From positions 1 through 64,000 of the forward strand of contig CALJLD010000295.1 in the NCBI GenBank assembly GCA_937982665.1: 64,000 bases of DNA, read 5' to 3'. The notes under the pieces were generated by a model that saw only the letters and a program-made list of their open reading frames with translations, was not told where the DNA came from and did not search any database. The stretch is from an uncultured Planctomycetales bacterium. Its GTDB lineage: Bacteria > Planctomycetota > Planctomycetia > Pirellulales > S012-138. The position numbers were made by a program, and so were the translations under genes. Of the stretch, positions 7,969-16,760 are shown one piece after another (positions within the stretch are counted from its first letter, which is position 1; each line of letters opens with the position of its first letter).

Positions 7969-10841
7969 AGACGGTCGAGTTGACAATTCGATTCAGCGAC
8001 GCGAGGGTTCGCGAGGCCACGGCCTGGATGATTCCCGGTGGCGATCCGCGCGCATGGCTCGAAGAGATTGCCGGCTGGAACGTTCCCCATTCTCAGATTC
8101 AGCTGTTTGTTATTCCCCAGTCGTTTCGCGATCAGTCGGCTGGCGGCGTGCTGGCCATTCCGCCAAGCACCCCCAAAGGCGTCAGCCCCCAATGCGTGCC
8201 GTATGGCTTGGAAGGCAAAGGCCACTACTTGCCAGTAAACGCGGTATGCGATCCGCCAGTGACTGCCGAAGATTGGGCCCACTTGATTCCGGACGAGCGC
8301 GTCCACCTGTGGCATCCCGGCATCGGCCGCATTGTCTGGGAGCCTGGCGCCGAACGTTCGCCAGCGGACTTGTTGGCGGTGGATGTTTCGACCGAGCGAA
8401 CCTGGGACGCCGCGCGGCCGGGGCTTGAGTTTCCATCGCAACTGGTCGCAATCAACGGCATCGACCCTGGCCTCTCCGTCGATGAGATCATTGGTGGCGG
8501 GCAGGACGGCATCGGCGAAAAAGGCGATCTGAATTCATTGAAGAAACTGCCCAAGAGTGCGCGGGAGCCGGGATCGGGAATTGGAGGTGCATTGGCTGCC
8601 GGAGGAATGGCAGCTGCTGCGGCGGCGGCTTCCGCCTGGAGCAAGTTTGCTGAGTTTATGACCAAGGAACGTGGACCTGGCGCACGTTCGGGCTCGGGTC
8701 GAGCCGGCTCGCCCAAACCAAGACAGCCGGGCAAACTCGCGCAATGGGCCGCCGCGCAAAAGCAAAAGATCACGGATCGGATGGAGGCCGCGCGGAATCG
8801 AGAAGTACTGCGGTTAATGGATATGTTACAGAATGATCCCGATCGCGGCTTGAAGTATGCGATTCGTATGGGTGGGGATGCCGCGCGCGGGCAAGCCGCG
8901 CCAGGGACGAGCCTCACCGCTGACTCGACCAACTTCAGTCTGAGTAACCTGGGCGGAGGCGCTCCTGCGGATCACTGGAATATTCCGCCAGATTATCAAC
9001 AGAAGTTGCGGACTCAGTATCGCGACTTGGCCAATCGTGAGATGCGGTTGGGGCGGCATCGCCGTGCGGCGTATATCTTTGCGGAGTTGCTGGGCGACTA
9101 CACCGGGGCTGCCAACGCACTTGAGGAGGGCGGTCATTACCGCGAGGCCGCCGTGTTGTATCGTTCCCGATTGCGACGACCGCTTGATGCGGCACGCTGC
9201 CTGGAACGTGGAGGGCTTTACTCCGAGGCCGTGGAACTTTTCGACGAGTTGAGCGAGTATGCGAAAGCCGGTGACCTGCTCAATCGCATCGGACAGACAG
9301 AACGCGCCGCGGCATACTTCCGCAAGGCTGTTGAGAAATGCCGCGCGCATGGGGACTTTGTTCAAGCGGCCAAGTTGCTGGATACGCGGCTTGGCGAGGT
9401 AAACGAAGCCGCAACAACTCTTGCCGAAGGCTGGCCGGACTCTGCTCAGCGCGAGGCATGTTTGCGTGAATTGTTTGAGTTGCTGGCGCGCGAAGGCTGG
9501 CATGATCAAACGGCCGGCTGGATCGAGCGCTTTCGCGAACAGCCGGTTGCGGCCAAGAACACTTCGCTTGCCGTGAATGCTTTGACGCGACTGGCGAATA
9601 GTTATCCAGAGCTTTCTTTGCGGCCGTCTGCTTCCGATTGTGCAAGGGTGTTGATCGGCAAGAACCTCAAGTCGTCCAGCCGTCACGAACAGCGGGAGTT
9701 CTTGAGCGCCCTTGAGCAATTAGCGCCGGAGGATTTGTTGTTGCCGCGCGATACGCGACACTTTCTTGGGATTGCGCCGCCACCAGCGGTTGTCCGGCCG
9801 CAACCACGTCGTCACGGCCCGAAACAGCAATTGGAACATTCGGCTGAATTCAAGATTGCACGTAGTTCGGAAGAGATTGCCGCGGCGATTTCTGTTCGCA
9901 ACATTCTCGCGGCCGCTGTGCGACGATATGCCGGCAACGAGCTGTGGTCATATTCGGCAACTCAATTTGCATGGAATGGAGATTCACTAAGCGAAATCAC
10001 TTTGAGCAAGGACGTCAGCACGGAAGACTCGGTGCCGCTGTTCGCCGGGCCCTTTCCCCCGGACCGCCTGCTCTTCCACGAGATTGGCAGCCAAAGCACA
10101 TGGCAGCAATCAGACTTCCCACCAAATGACAACTTCAGCTATCGACTGACTTGCGGGGCCTTGCGCGGAATGTCCTCTCGCGTGATCGGAGCAGCCAACG
10201 ATATCGGTCGCGATGTCTGGCTGGCAGAATTGCGCGACGGTGGACCACAGATCACACTGGTTTCGCTGGGACCTGAGGGACAGCAACAGTCGACGCACGC
10301 GGTTGAAATCCCCGTTGATGTCATTGCACATTTGGAAGAGGACGAGCATCATTCCCTGCAACTGCCTCTGCCGATGGCCGTCAAGAATCACATGGTCTAT
10401 TTCGGCATTGGCACCCACTTGATGGCGTGGAATGCCACCGATGCTACGTTGACAACTCACTCTGTTTTCGCGAGCAATATCCGCAAGCTGGTAACATCCC
10501 TCCCAATGACGCGAGCGCGTGTGGTTGTGCTGCTGGAGGAGGGAGGGTTTGTGTTTTGGCCGGATTCACAGCGCGGGCCAGAAGAACGTTTCAGTGACGA
10601 ACTACGCCAACCCTTGGCTGTTTTGAACCCCGTTGGACAACTCGTCGTGGTCTCGGCGTTGGATGGAACGGGGGCCTTTTACGATATGAGGTCCGGCGAA
10701 TTCAATTTTCGCGGCGAGTTCCAAACGGACTTCCCAGGGCCTGCGGTCAGCCTGCTCTCCGTTCCAAAGAGCACGGACTTCGCGCTCATTTCCAAAGACG
10801 GTTTGGTGCGAAGATACCCTGGACTTTCCATCGATTCCTAG
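7965..10841 (+). CDS. bpX3-like / TPR / beta-propeller protein, last gene of MoxR operon
   Basis: 958 aa. The true start is the ATG at 7965, overlapping the previous stop; a longer in-frame extension upstream lies inside the previous gene and is rejected. Residues 1-160 resemble a bpX3-type domain (RVHLWHPGIGRIVWEPGA near 115-132). About 205-228 is a very small-residue hydrophobic stretch (GIGGALAAGGMAAAAAAA). Then comes a basic Pro/Gly/Ser linker (about 235-265). About 340-560 are TPR-like helical repeats (RRAAYIFAELLGDYTGAANALEEG would be two helices). About 630-958 is a second beta-propeller-like region. It closes the operon. The poly-Ala segment could be a membrane helix or a linker; undecided. 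Confidence 0.85.
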   Translation: MKTVELTIRFSDARVREATAWMIPGGDPRAWLEEIAGWNVPHSQIQLFVIPQSFRDQSAGGVLAIPPSTPKGVSPQCVPYGLEGKGHYLPVNAVCDPPVTAEDWAHLIPDERVHLWHPGIGRIVWEPGAERSPADLLAVDVSTERTWDAARPGLEFPSQLVAINGIDPGLSVDEIIGGGQDGIGEKGDLNSLKKLPKSAREPGSGIGGALAAGGMAAAAAAASAWSKFAEFMTKERGPGARSGSGRAGSPKPRQPGKLAQWAAAQKQKITDRMEAARNREVLRLMDMLQNDPDRGLKYAIRMGGDAARGQAAPGTSLTADSTNFSLSNLGGGAPADHWNIPPDYQQKLRTQYRDLANREMRLGRHRRAAYIFAELLGDYTGAANALEEGGHYREAAVLYRSRLRRPLDAARCLERGGLYSEAVELFDELSEYAKAGDLLNRIGQTERAAAYFRKAVEKCRAHGDFVQAAKLLDTRLGEVNEAATTLAEGWPDSAQREACLRELFELLAREGWHDQTAGWIERFREQPVAAKNTSLAVNALTRLANSYPELSLRPSASDCARVLIGKNLKSSSRHEQREFLSALEQLAPEDLLLPRDTRHFLGIAPPPAVVRPQPRRHGPKQQLEHSAEFKIARSSEEIAAAISVRNILAAAVRRYAGNELWSYSATQFAWNGDSLSEITLSKDVSTEDSVPLFAGPFPPDRLLFHEIGSQSTWQQSDFPPNDNFSYRLTCGALRGMSSRVIGAANDIGRDVWLAELRDGGPQITLVSLGPEGQQQSTHAVEIPVDVIAHLEEDEHHSLQLPLPMAVKNHMVYFGIGTHLMAWNATDATLTTHSVFASNIRKLVTSLPMTRARVVVLLEEGGFVFWPDSQRGPEERFSDELRQPLAVLNPVGQLVVVSALDGTGAFYDMRSGEFNFRGEFQTDFPGPAVSLLSVPKSTDFALISKDGLVRRYPGLSIDS

Positions 10842-11563
10842 CGCATCCGCATTGTGAACGGGGAGCGTTACGCCGCCGCAGTCCCACCAAGTTGTCCTAA
10901 TTTGGGTGTTGCCCAATTTTGTTGCCCTGTTTTTTTGCTGTTTAGGGCATCGATACGCATCTTGCGGACTTTGAGTCTGCCCAAATCGTGGTTCGCCGAG
11001 AAATTCCTTGCTATGCGGCATCGCATGCGGCAAAACGGGTGAGCTTACGGACGCTCGAACCTCCCCGGATCGGAACGCTATGGTTGCCAAACGGATGCTC
11101 TTTCTCCACAGCGACAACCTTGAAGAGTTCAGTGCTTTCTTGCAGCAGGAGTTTCAAGCTGCGGCCACGCTCGCGGCACGGCGTCCGGGCGACCTCGGCG
11201 AGCACATGCGGGCAAGCATCGGTCTCAATCGGCTGATGGTGTTTGACACCGATGCCCCATTCCTGTTTGACGTGCGATGTTCGGATTCCCGGCTGCTTAA
11301 CGACAACGCCGCGAAATGGCGGACCCGTAGCCAACGCACCATGCCAGAATCCGTTTAGTCGCAGCCAGCGTCGCTTGCACTTCAGCGGAACTTAACGTGG
11401 GCAAAACGCCGGACGACCGAACCTTACAATAGCGGCTTTGCGCCGCCGAATTCTAGGTCTTGCTTATGGTGCCCCACAATGTGGGGTCGTTACATTGTGG
11501 TGATCGTCTCCGTGTACCCCGGCGTGCTCCTTTCACACGCTGGGGTATTTTCGTAGATCGATA
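10842..11563. other. 722-base gap with uncertain small open frames
   Basis: No recognised gene. A plus-strand open frame of 92 codons (11080-11358, starting MVAKRMLFLHSDNLEEF) has plausible codon use, and the opposite strand is also open over 11011-11334 (107 codons). Neither is recognised and I cannot choose between them. It may be a small unknown gene or the remnant of one. A perfect palindrome lies at 11472-11486 (listed separately). No clear terminator for the operon was seen. Confidence 0.4.
11472..11486. promoter_or_regulatory. Perfect 7+1+7 palindrome
   Basis: ccccaca-a-tgtgggg, a perfect inverted repeat with one central base. It lies in the gap after the MoxR operon, 78 bp past the stop side of the minus-strand CHAT gene. 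It could be an operator or a short hairpin; it has no T-run on either side. Function unknown. Confidence 0.35.
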
Positions 11564-14500
11564 CTAGTTCCCGCCACCAAAGCCTGCTCCTTGAATGCCG
11601 CCGCGTTGCCCAGCGGCCGCCGGGTCCGCGCCCACGTTGCCCGGGAGAGCGTCACCGTCTTTGTCCGCCGGGGGAAGACCTGAGTCAAACAACATATAGC
11701 CAGCCCAAAAGAAGGGGTGACTTGCTTTGAACGGCTGATTGTTGCGGGCGAGGTTCACGCGGGCTTCTTTGGCCGGATCGAGCGGAAGCTCCAGCGAAAG
11801 GAAAACGCAGCGTTGCCAGGCTTCGGCCGCCGTCATCGTGTCGAGTTCGCGGACGAATTCCCGCACCAGGTCATAGCAAGTTTGGCCGCCGGTGCGCCAT
11901 CGGCTGAGCAAGATTGTCCTGGTACCGCAGGACATCATGCCCATGACGCTGAGAAACATTTCGCTTCCCGTCGTGGCTTCGTTCTGCGTCTTGAGTCCGT
12001 CCTCGGCCATGGTGTGATAGCCAGGCATGATTATTTCACGAGGCGCATCAAAGGGAAGCGCAAACCAATCCGCCAAAGTAATTGACGCGCGGCCAGCCTT
12101 CTCTACCGACAAGGGCGACCACCCAAACGGATGCGTGGTGCTGTCTTGGATTTCGTCCAGAATAACGAGACGATCGAACAAAGTGCCATAAATGGCCGAG
12201 GACGCAGGCAACTCATCCGGGATGGCTGCCGCCCCCGGCACGTCCGCGGCGATTGCTTGAGCGGCCTCGGTGATCAACTCTGGCGGTTCCGGCAGGGCCA
12301 TCTTGCCGGTTGCAATGGCCGTGTTGGGAAGGGGAAGCTTACGATCACCTTCGGGCAAGATCAAAGCCATCGTCGGCGCGTAACGCACTCGCATGCGAGA
12401 AATGATTGATTCTTTTTGTCCGCCGGCAGCGGACAGTTGAAGTGCCTCGAAGGGAACGTACCAAAACATTCCATCCGGAACGACGATGAGTTCATTTGTG
12501 CCTTCGGGAATTGTCTGCGTGCCAAATATCGCATCGCTGAGTTCTCCGGCCGTTTCTCGCCACTCTGTACTCGCCAGGTCGTCGGCTCTCATTTGTCGAT
12601 TCGCGGCAAAGTTCCCCAACTCTCGCAGCATGGTCTTTGTGGGGCGCATTGCTCTTTTTATTGCCGCGGCTTCAATCCGCCAACTAACGTAGATTTCTTT
12701 TCCAGCGGATCGTCCGATTTGGAAAACGTGCATACTCCGACTGGTTTTGAAGAAGATCAGCGCCAGCTGCCCTTCCTTGAGTTCTTGTCGAACTTCGATA
12801 GTACCGCGAAGTGGCGGGAAGGAGAGTGAACCAACCTCGCGGCGAACTGCCATTTGACGAAGGATGGCCTCGCGCGTTTGGCTGGCCACGGCGAGTTTTT
12901 CGAGCAACTCGATTTGCTTTTGCTGCAACTCAGGATCGGCCACTGCCCAGGGGATCTCGCGGAGATCTTTCTGCAGGGCGGCCGCTTGCTCGCCATAGGT
13001 TGCGAAGTCCGGGTATTCCGCGAGCAAATCGCGGCGCATCAATGCTTCTTCATTGTTCAATCGGTCTTGAGGACCATCGAGCAGCCAGCGCAGGCCAAGC
13101 AAGCGTCCGCCAAGGGGCAGGTTTTGAAAGAAGCGGTGCCGCCGGACGAGATCGGCAATCCGCAACGCCGTGTCATTGTCTTGCCGTTTGATTGCCAACT
13201 CGAACCAGTTTTCATAGATGTCGTCATGCGGCGTACGGAGTACCGTCATGGTGTCCATGGGATCCACCAGCCAGTCAGCGCGGGCAGGGGAGCGGAGCAC
13301 GGTTTCGTAAAGTCGCAACGCTTTGATCGCGCCAACATTTTCCAGGCCTTGGGTGATGCGATTGTCCGCAATCTGCATATGCAACAGCCATTTGGAAGCC
13401 CCGTTAGCTTTCATATCGAAAGCATCTTCCAACAAGGCATCGCCTGCGGCGACCTTACCGTTGGCGTATTCGTATGTGGCGCTCAAGTGTTTGAATCGAA
13501 TGCCAATCACGCCGTTTTGCATGTCCCGCCGACCGAATGCCGCGCTCGTCGCGCGAAGAAACTGTTGGGCATTGCGAAGATCACCGGCAACCAGCGCGGC
13601 TTCGGCCATGTCCAAGTTCATGGTCGCGGTGATGTGAAACCACTCTTCCTGTCGTGCCAATTGAGCAACGACAGAAGTCGCGGGATAATCGCCGTTGCGG
13701 TTAGACAATTGCGTGCACAAGTAGGCGTTGTGGAACGCTCGCTCCATCAAGGTTGGCCCGGCGGGATAGAGATAGTACGCCTGAGTGTATGTCGCTTCGG
13801 TGAATTCCTCGATTGCCTTGACGAAGTTACCGCTGTCCATGGAAATGCTGCCCAACTCGTAGAGGGCAATGGGCGTCAACGGATGATCAAAGACGCCGCC
13901 GAGCAACATGCCGCGCTTGAATAGGCCTTCAGCTTGTCCCTCATCGCCCCGCATACGGGCGACCAGACCACGGAGGACGTCGCCGAAACATTGTGAGTAG
14001 TGATTGGGAGGAAAGGCCGACGCAAGCGCCGTGTCCAACTTGCTAACGAGCAACTCATGCTGGCAGGTTGGTCCCATCAGTTCTCGATAGCGTTGCATCG
14101 CGACGGCAGTCGCTCGAACGATTTCAATCGCATTGATGGGGAATTTCCGCGCGTTGTTGAGCGCCGCGCCACCTGGGATGGGAATAAGCCCGCCCCGATT
14201 CATCATCTGGTTTTCGCCCAAGTCGGCGTATTGCACGTTCTGGCGCGTTGTTTGCCCCCAAGCGATCTTGACCGGCCTGTGAGGGCGGATTTGTCCTTGA
14301 ATGGGCCAATCCACTTTCAGCGCCCATTCCGGCCACAACAGGAACTGCAGAAGCGCGTTTTGATACTGGACAAGCGCTTCAGAGTATTGGCCTTGCTTGT
14401 AGAAGCTTTCGCCTATGCTGACGTGATAACAAATGGCATCGATAAAACGCCCATTGGCCCCGCGCGGTGCTTGGCGCAAGCCCCTTTGGGCGAGGTCTAG

Positions 14501-14698
14501 CGCTTGACTGAGTTCGCCCTGATCCAATTTCATGAACGTTCCCCAATACTCCGGCGTGGGGATTGGATCGCGGTTGCTGGGCAGACGATCTTGCCGTTTT
14601 TGGCCGCTTGCCACATTAGCGGTCAGCGGTGTGATCACGGCGACAAATGCGATCACGGCAAAGAGGCGCGGCGAAACGGCTCGAAGCTTTAGTTGCAT
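11564..14698 (-). CDS. Exported TPR / CHAT-fold protein lacking the caspase-like dyad
   Basis: 1044 aa. The ATG at 14698 is chosen over an in-frame TTG at 14710 because GAGG lies six bases before it. A Sec signal peptide is evident (MQLKLRAVSPRLFAVIAFVA, then LTANVASGQ). Residues about 30-560 are TPR-like repeats. About 620-1010 fits a C-terminal CHAT domain: an ELIVVPDGMFWYVPFEAL strand, then MALILPEG, and finally CGTRTILLSRWRTGGQ. CHAT proteases carry His in HfatHG and Cys in LSAC; here the aligned stretches read VILDEIQ and IIMPGYHT, so both catalytic residues seem absent. The product is therefore probably a binding or scaffold protein in the envelope. It is monocistronic and the C-terminus is Gly-rich. 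Confidence 0.88.
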   Translation of the reverse strand: MQLKLRAVSPRLFAVIAFVAVITPLTANVASGQKRQDRLPSNRDPIPTPEYWGTFMKLDQGELSQALDLAQRGLRQAPRGANGRFIDAICYHVSIGESFYKQGQYSEALVQYQNALLQFLLWPEWALKVDWPIQGQIRPHRPVKIAWGQTTRQNVQYADLGENQMMNRGGLIPIPGGAALNNARKFPINAIEIVRATAVAMQRYRELMGPTCQHELLVSKLDTALASAFPPNHYSQCFGDVLRGLVARMRGDEGQAEGLFKRGMLLGGVFDHPLTPIALYELGSISMDSGNFVKAIEEFTEATYTQAYYLYPAGPTLMERAFHNAYLCTQLSNRNGDYPATSVVAQLARQEEWFHITATMNLDMAEAALVAGDLRNAQQFLRATSAAFGRRDMQNGVIGIRFKHLSATYEYANGKVAAGDALLEDAFDMKANGASKWLLHMQIADNRITQGLENVGAIKALRLYETVLRSPARADWLVDPMDTMTVLRTPHDDIYENWFELAIKRQDNDTALRIADLVRRHRFFQNLPLGGRLLGLRWLLDGPQDRLNNEEALMRRDLLAEYPDFATYGEQAAALQKDLREIPWAVADPELQQKQIELLEKLAVASQTREAILRQMAVRREVGSLSFPPLRGTIEVRQELKEGQLALIFFKTSRSMHVFQIGRSAGKEIYVSWRIEAAAIKRAMRPTKTMLRELGNFAANRQMRADDLASTEWRETAGELSDAIFGTQTIPEGTNELIVVPDGMFWYVPFEALQLSAAGGQKESIISRMRVRYAPTMALILPEGDRKLPLPNTAIATGKMALPEPPELITEAAQAIAADVPGAAAIPDELPASSAIYGTLFDRLVILDEIQDSTTHPFGWSPLSVEKAGRASITLADWFALPFDAPREIIMPGYHTMAEDGLKTQNEATTGSEMFLSVMGMMSCGTRTILLSRWRTGGQTCYDLVREFVRELDTMTAAEAWQRCVFLSLELPLDPAKEARVNLARNNQPFKASHPFFWAGYMLFDSGLPPADKDGDALPGNVGADPAAAGQRGGIQGAGFGGGN

Positions 14699-15214
14699 AT
14701 CTGGCCTCAAAAGGAAGGCGCGAACTGTCCTTCAGTTCACGATGGTGCGGCCAGTGGCCGCGAAACGGGAAAGGGCTCGGATCGCCGGTGCGTTTGGGAG
14801 TTAAATGCCCCCACAACAACGCCAGCGATTGAACCAACGCATCCCCCGTTTCTTTCCAGGCGCTTGTTCCAGGAAAGGTATCCCCGGCCCCGAATGCTGC
14901 TTTTGCCTTTAGATGGCGCGCAACGCAACACAGTGGCCTTCTACCACGATAGCGTTTCGCGCGAAGCTAGCAAAACAAGTTTGAGGAATCGGGTGAGTCC
15001 GCTGGCATTGCGGGCGTATCAAGTGCCAGTTTCGCGGGGGAATTGGACGATTCCGGCGCAGGTCGCGTGTTTTTCTCATTTGCCGAAAGTCGGCCGGTTT
15101 GTTGGACGATAACGATGCTAACGAACATCCTGTCTGTGGCGGTTGAATGACCGGACCGTCCTGGGCATCGCTTGGCTAGCGCGCCGGCGAGCGAACGAAC
15201 ATAGCGAGGGAACG
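14699..15214. other. Divergent intergenic region
   Basis: 516 bases between the divergently transcribed CHAT gene and the small lipoprotein gene. It must hold both promoters. Open frames inside it are short and unconvincing. I see no RNA gene or repeat. Confidence 0.5.
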
Positions 15215-15481
15215 ATGAAGACATCCAAAGGACGTACCCATGCGTTGCTGTGCGCCGCCGCTTTGACGGTTGCAGGCTTTGCGACTGGCTGCCAGGTTGA
15301 GATTGGCGGTCAAACGTTGCCGAGCCCTTACTATCAGTTTGACGACGTCCAATACTATCCGCCGGGCCCGGAATTTAAGCTTTCTAACGAAGCAGCCGCT
15401 TTGCGTGCCCGCTCCGCCGAAATCATCCCGCCGGGGATTGGCCAGCGCGATGATCTGCCGCAAGGCGAAGTGCTCCGCTAG
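15215..15481 (+). CDS. Small putative lipoprotein
   Basis: 88 aa. The start at 15215 is set by GAGGG five bases upstream (15206-15210); a longer in-frame start at 15143 is unlikely. A signal peptide ends in a lipobox-like VAGFATGC (Cys near residue 28), so it is probably a lipoprotein. The mature part is short, Tyr/Pro-rich (SPYYQFDDVQYYPPGPEFKL), followed by an Ala/Arg helix. Not recognised. It is followed directly by a strong terminator, so it is a single-gene transcript. Confidence 0.8.
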   Translation: MKTSKGRTHALLCAAALTVAGFATGCQVEIGGQTLPSPYYQFDDVQYYPPGPEFKLSNEAAALRARSAEIIPPGIGQRDDLPQGEVLR

Positions 15482-15506
15482 GCCACATATCTGGTATCAA
15501 GAAACG

Positions 15507-15540
15507 AACAACGCCGACTTTGCGGTCGGCGTTGTTTTTG
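15507..15540 (+). terminator. Rho-independent terminator after small lipoprotein
   Basis: A perfect 12-bp stem, aacaacgccgac / gtcggcgttgtt, with a 6-base loop, followed by a T-run. It begins 26 bases after the stop of the lipoprotein gene. Confidence 0.92.
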
Positions 15541-15544
15541 TGCG

Positions 15545-15581
15545 CGCAAAGAAACAGGTCGCTCGAGTTGAGCGACCTGTT
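15545..15581 (-). terminator. Rho-independent terminator for first PDZ gene
   Basis: A perfect 12-bp stem, 15553-15564 with 15570-15581 (5-base loop). Read on the minus strand it is followed by TTTCTTTG. It lies 36 bases beyond the minus-strand PDZ gene stop and faces the lipoprotein terminator. Confidence 0.85.
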
Positions 15582-15616
15582 GGATTCTCAAGAACAACCG
15601 GGGCTATCGGCTGCAA

Positions 15617-16393
15617 CTACCAATCGATGCCAAAGCCACCGATGCGAAGTCCGCCTCCGCGACCGTTAAAATAGATTCCGTTTCCATAGTACGGATAGGC
15701 ATTGTTAATTCCGCGATACCCAGTCGAATATCGATTGTTATAATATCGACTGCTGTAACCACCGTAGTAAGGGTCGTTATAGTACCCAAACCGATAGTAA
15801 GGGTCGGAGTAATAACGATCTCGGCGGTAGTAGTCGGAATCGTAATATCGCCGACGAGTATCGTAACGGCGATCGTATTGGCCATAGTAGGCGTTATTTT
15901 GACGGGCGCGATCGTCGGCTCGCATTTCTGTCACGGGTCCGGTGTTGCGAAAATCAACCGTCCAGTCTTGGCGGCGGGCATCGCGCCAGATTACCAAAGA
16001 AACGCGATCATCGGCGACTTCCTGCGCGAGGATGTCAGCGACAGTGTCGGGATCAGAGACTTGCTGTTCGCCCACTTTCAAGATGTAGTCTCCGCGACGC
16101 AAGCCGGCGTTGTACGCAGCGCCGCCCGGACGAACATCTGTGATTAACACCCCAGCCCCTGCTGATTGTCCCAACATGACGCCCATCTCCGGACGATCCG
16201 CATTTGGCGTTATTGCGTTGGGGTCAACTTGCAGCGAGGGCGGCAGGCCGTCCAACGACGGAGCTTGACTTGTGTCTTGAACGCTTCGCGCGGCATCCTG
16301 CGGATCGACTACTGGCGGATCCTGAGCGAATGCGGACGAACTGAAGCACGAGAATGCCGTAGCAATTGCCACGAAATGGAGTGTCTTTTTCAT
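15617..16393 (-). CDS. Secreted PDZ-domain protein with Tyr/Arg-rich tail (copy 1)
   Basis: 258 aa. The start at 16393 is set by AAAGGAG six bases upstream. Signal peptide MKKTLHFVAIATAFSC...SSAFAQ. A single PDZ domain covers about residues 65-150 (MGVMLGQSAGAGVLITDV, AYNAGLRRGDYILKVG). The rest (about 160-258) is Tyr/Asp/Arg-rich low complexity, ending NGIYFNGRGGGLRIGGFG plus two residues and Trp. No protease domain is present, so this is not a DegP-type protease. It is a paralog of the next minus-strand gene, with the same plan and the same C-terminal signature. It likely acts outside the cytoplasmic membrane; partner unknown. Confidence 0.9.
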   Translation of the reverse strand: MKKTLHFVAIATAFSCFSSSAFAQDPPVVDPQDAARSVQDTSQAPSLDGLPPSLQVDPNAITPNADRPEMGVMLGQSAGAGVLITDVRPGGAAYNAGLRRGDYILKVGEQQVSDPDTVADILAQEVADDRVSLVIWRDARRQDWTVDFRNTGPVTEMRADDRARQNNAYYGQYDRRYDTRRRYYDSDYYRRDRYYSDPYYRFGYYNDPYYGGYSSRYYNNRYSTGYRGINNAYPYYGNGIYFNGRGGGLRIGGFGIDW

Positions 16394-16760
16394 TGTTTGC
16401 TCCTTTGCGATTGGGAGCGACATGACATTGAACTTGTCAACCGTTGTGTCGCGTCGTTTCGCGCTGGCGGTTCAAACACAAAAGCCACCGAGGCCTTTGC
16501 GCCGCGAGTTGGTTCTCACGTTCTTCCGCCAGCAAGTTCAGAAACTGCAAGTTGCAATCAGCATGCCAGTTCAGCAGCGATTGTCGGAAAGCCAGCGCAC
16601 AAATTGCGCAAGTGCTTTGACGCCAACGAGAAAGTCTAAGACGAGCTGTGGGATCTGATCTCTTGGAATCGAGCGAGCCTGTGAGCGATCGCCGCTCAAT
16701 GCGAGCATTTACCGTCCAAGCCCACGGAATAATCAATGTTCCGTGGGTCCGTCACCCTGG
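16394..16760. other. Gap between the two PDZ paralogs
   Basis: 367 bases. It contains the promoter region of the first copy (RBS next to 16393) and, at its right end, a hairpin after the second copy. No gene is convincing here. Confidence 0.5.
16721..16747 (-). terminator. Hairpin downstream of second PDZ gene, probable terminator
   Basis: A 9-bp perfect stem cccacggaa / ttccgtggg with a 9-base loop, 14 bases past the minus-strand stop at 16761. The T-run expected on the minus strand is weak, so termination is likely but not certain. Confidence 0.5.
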
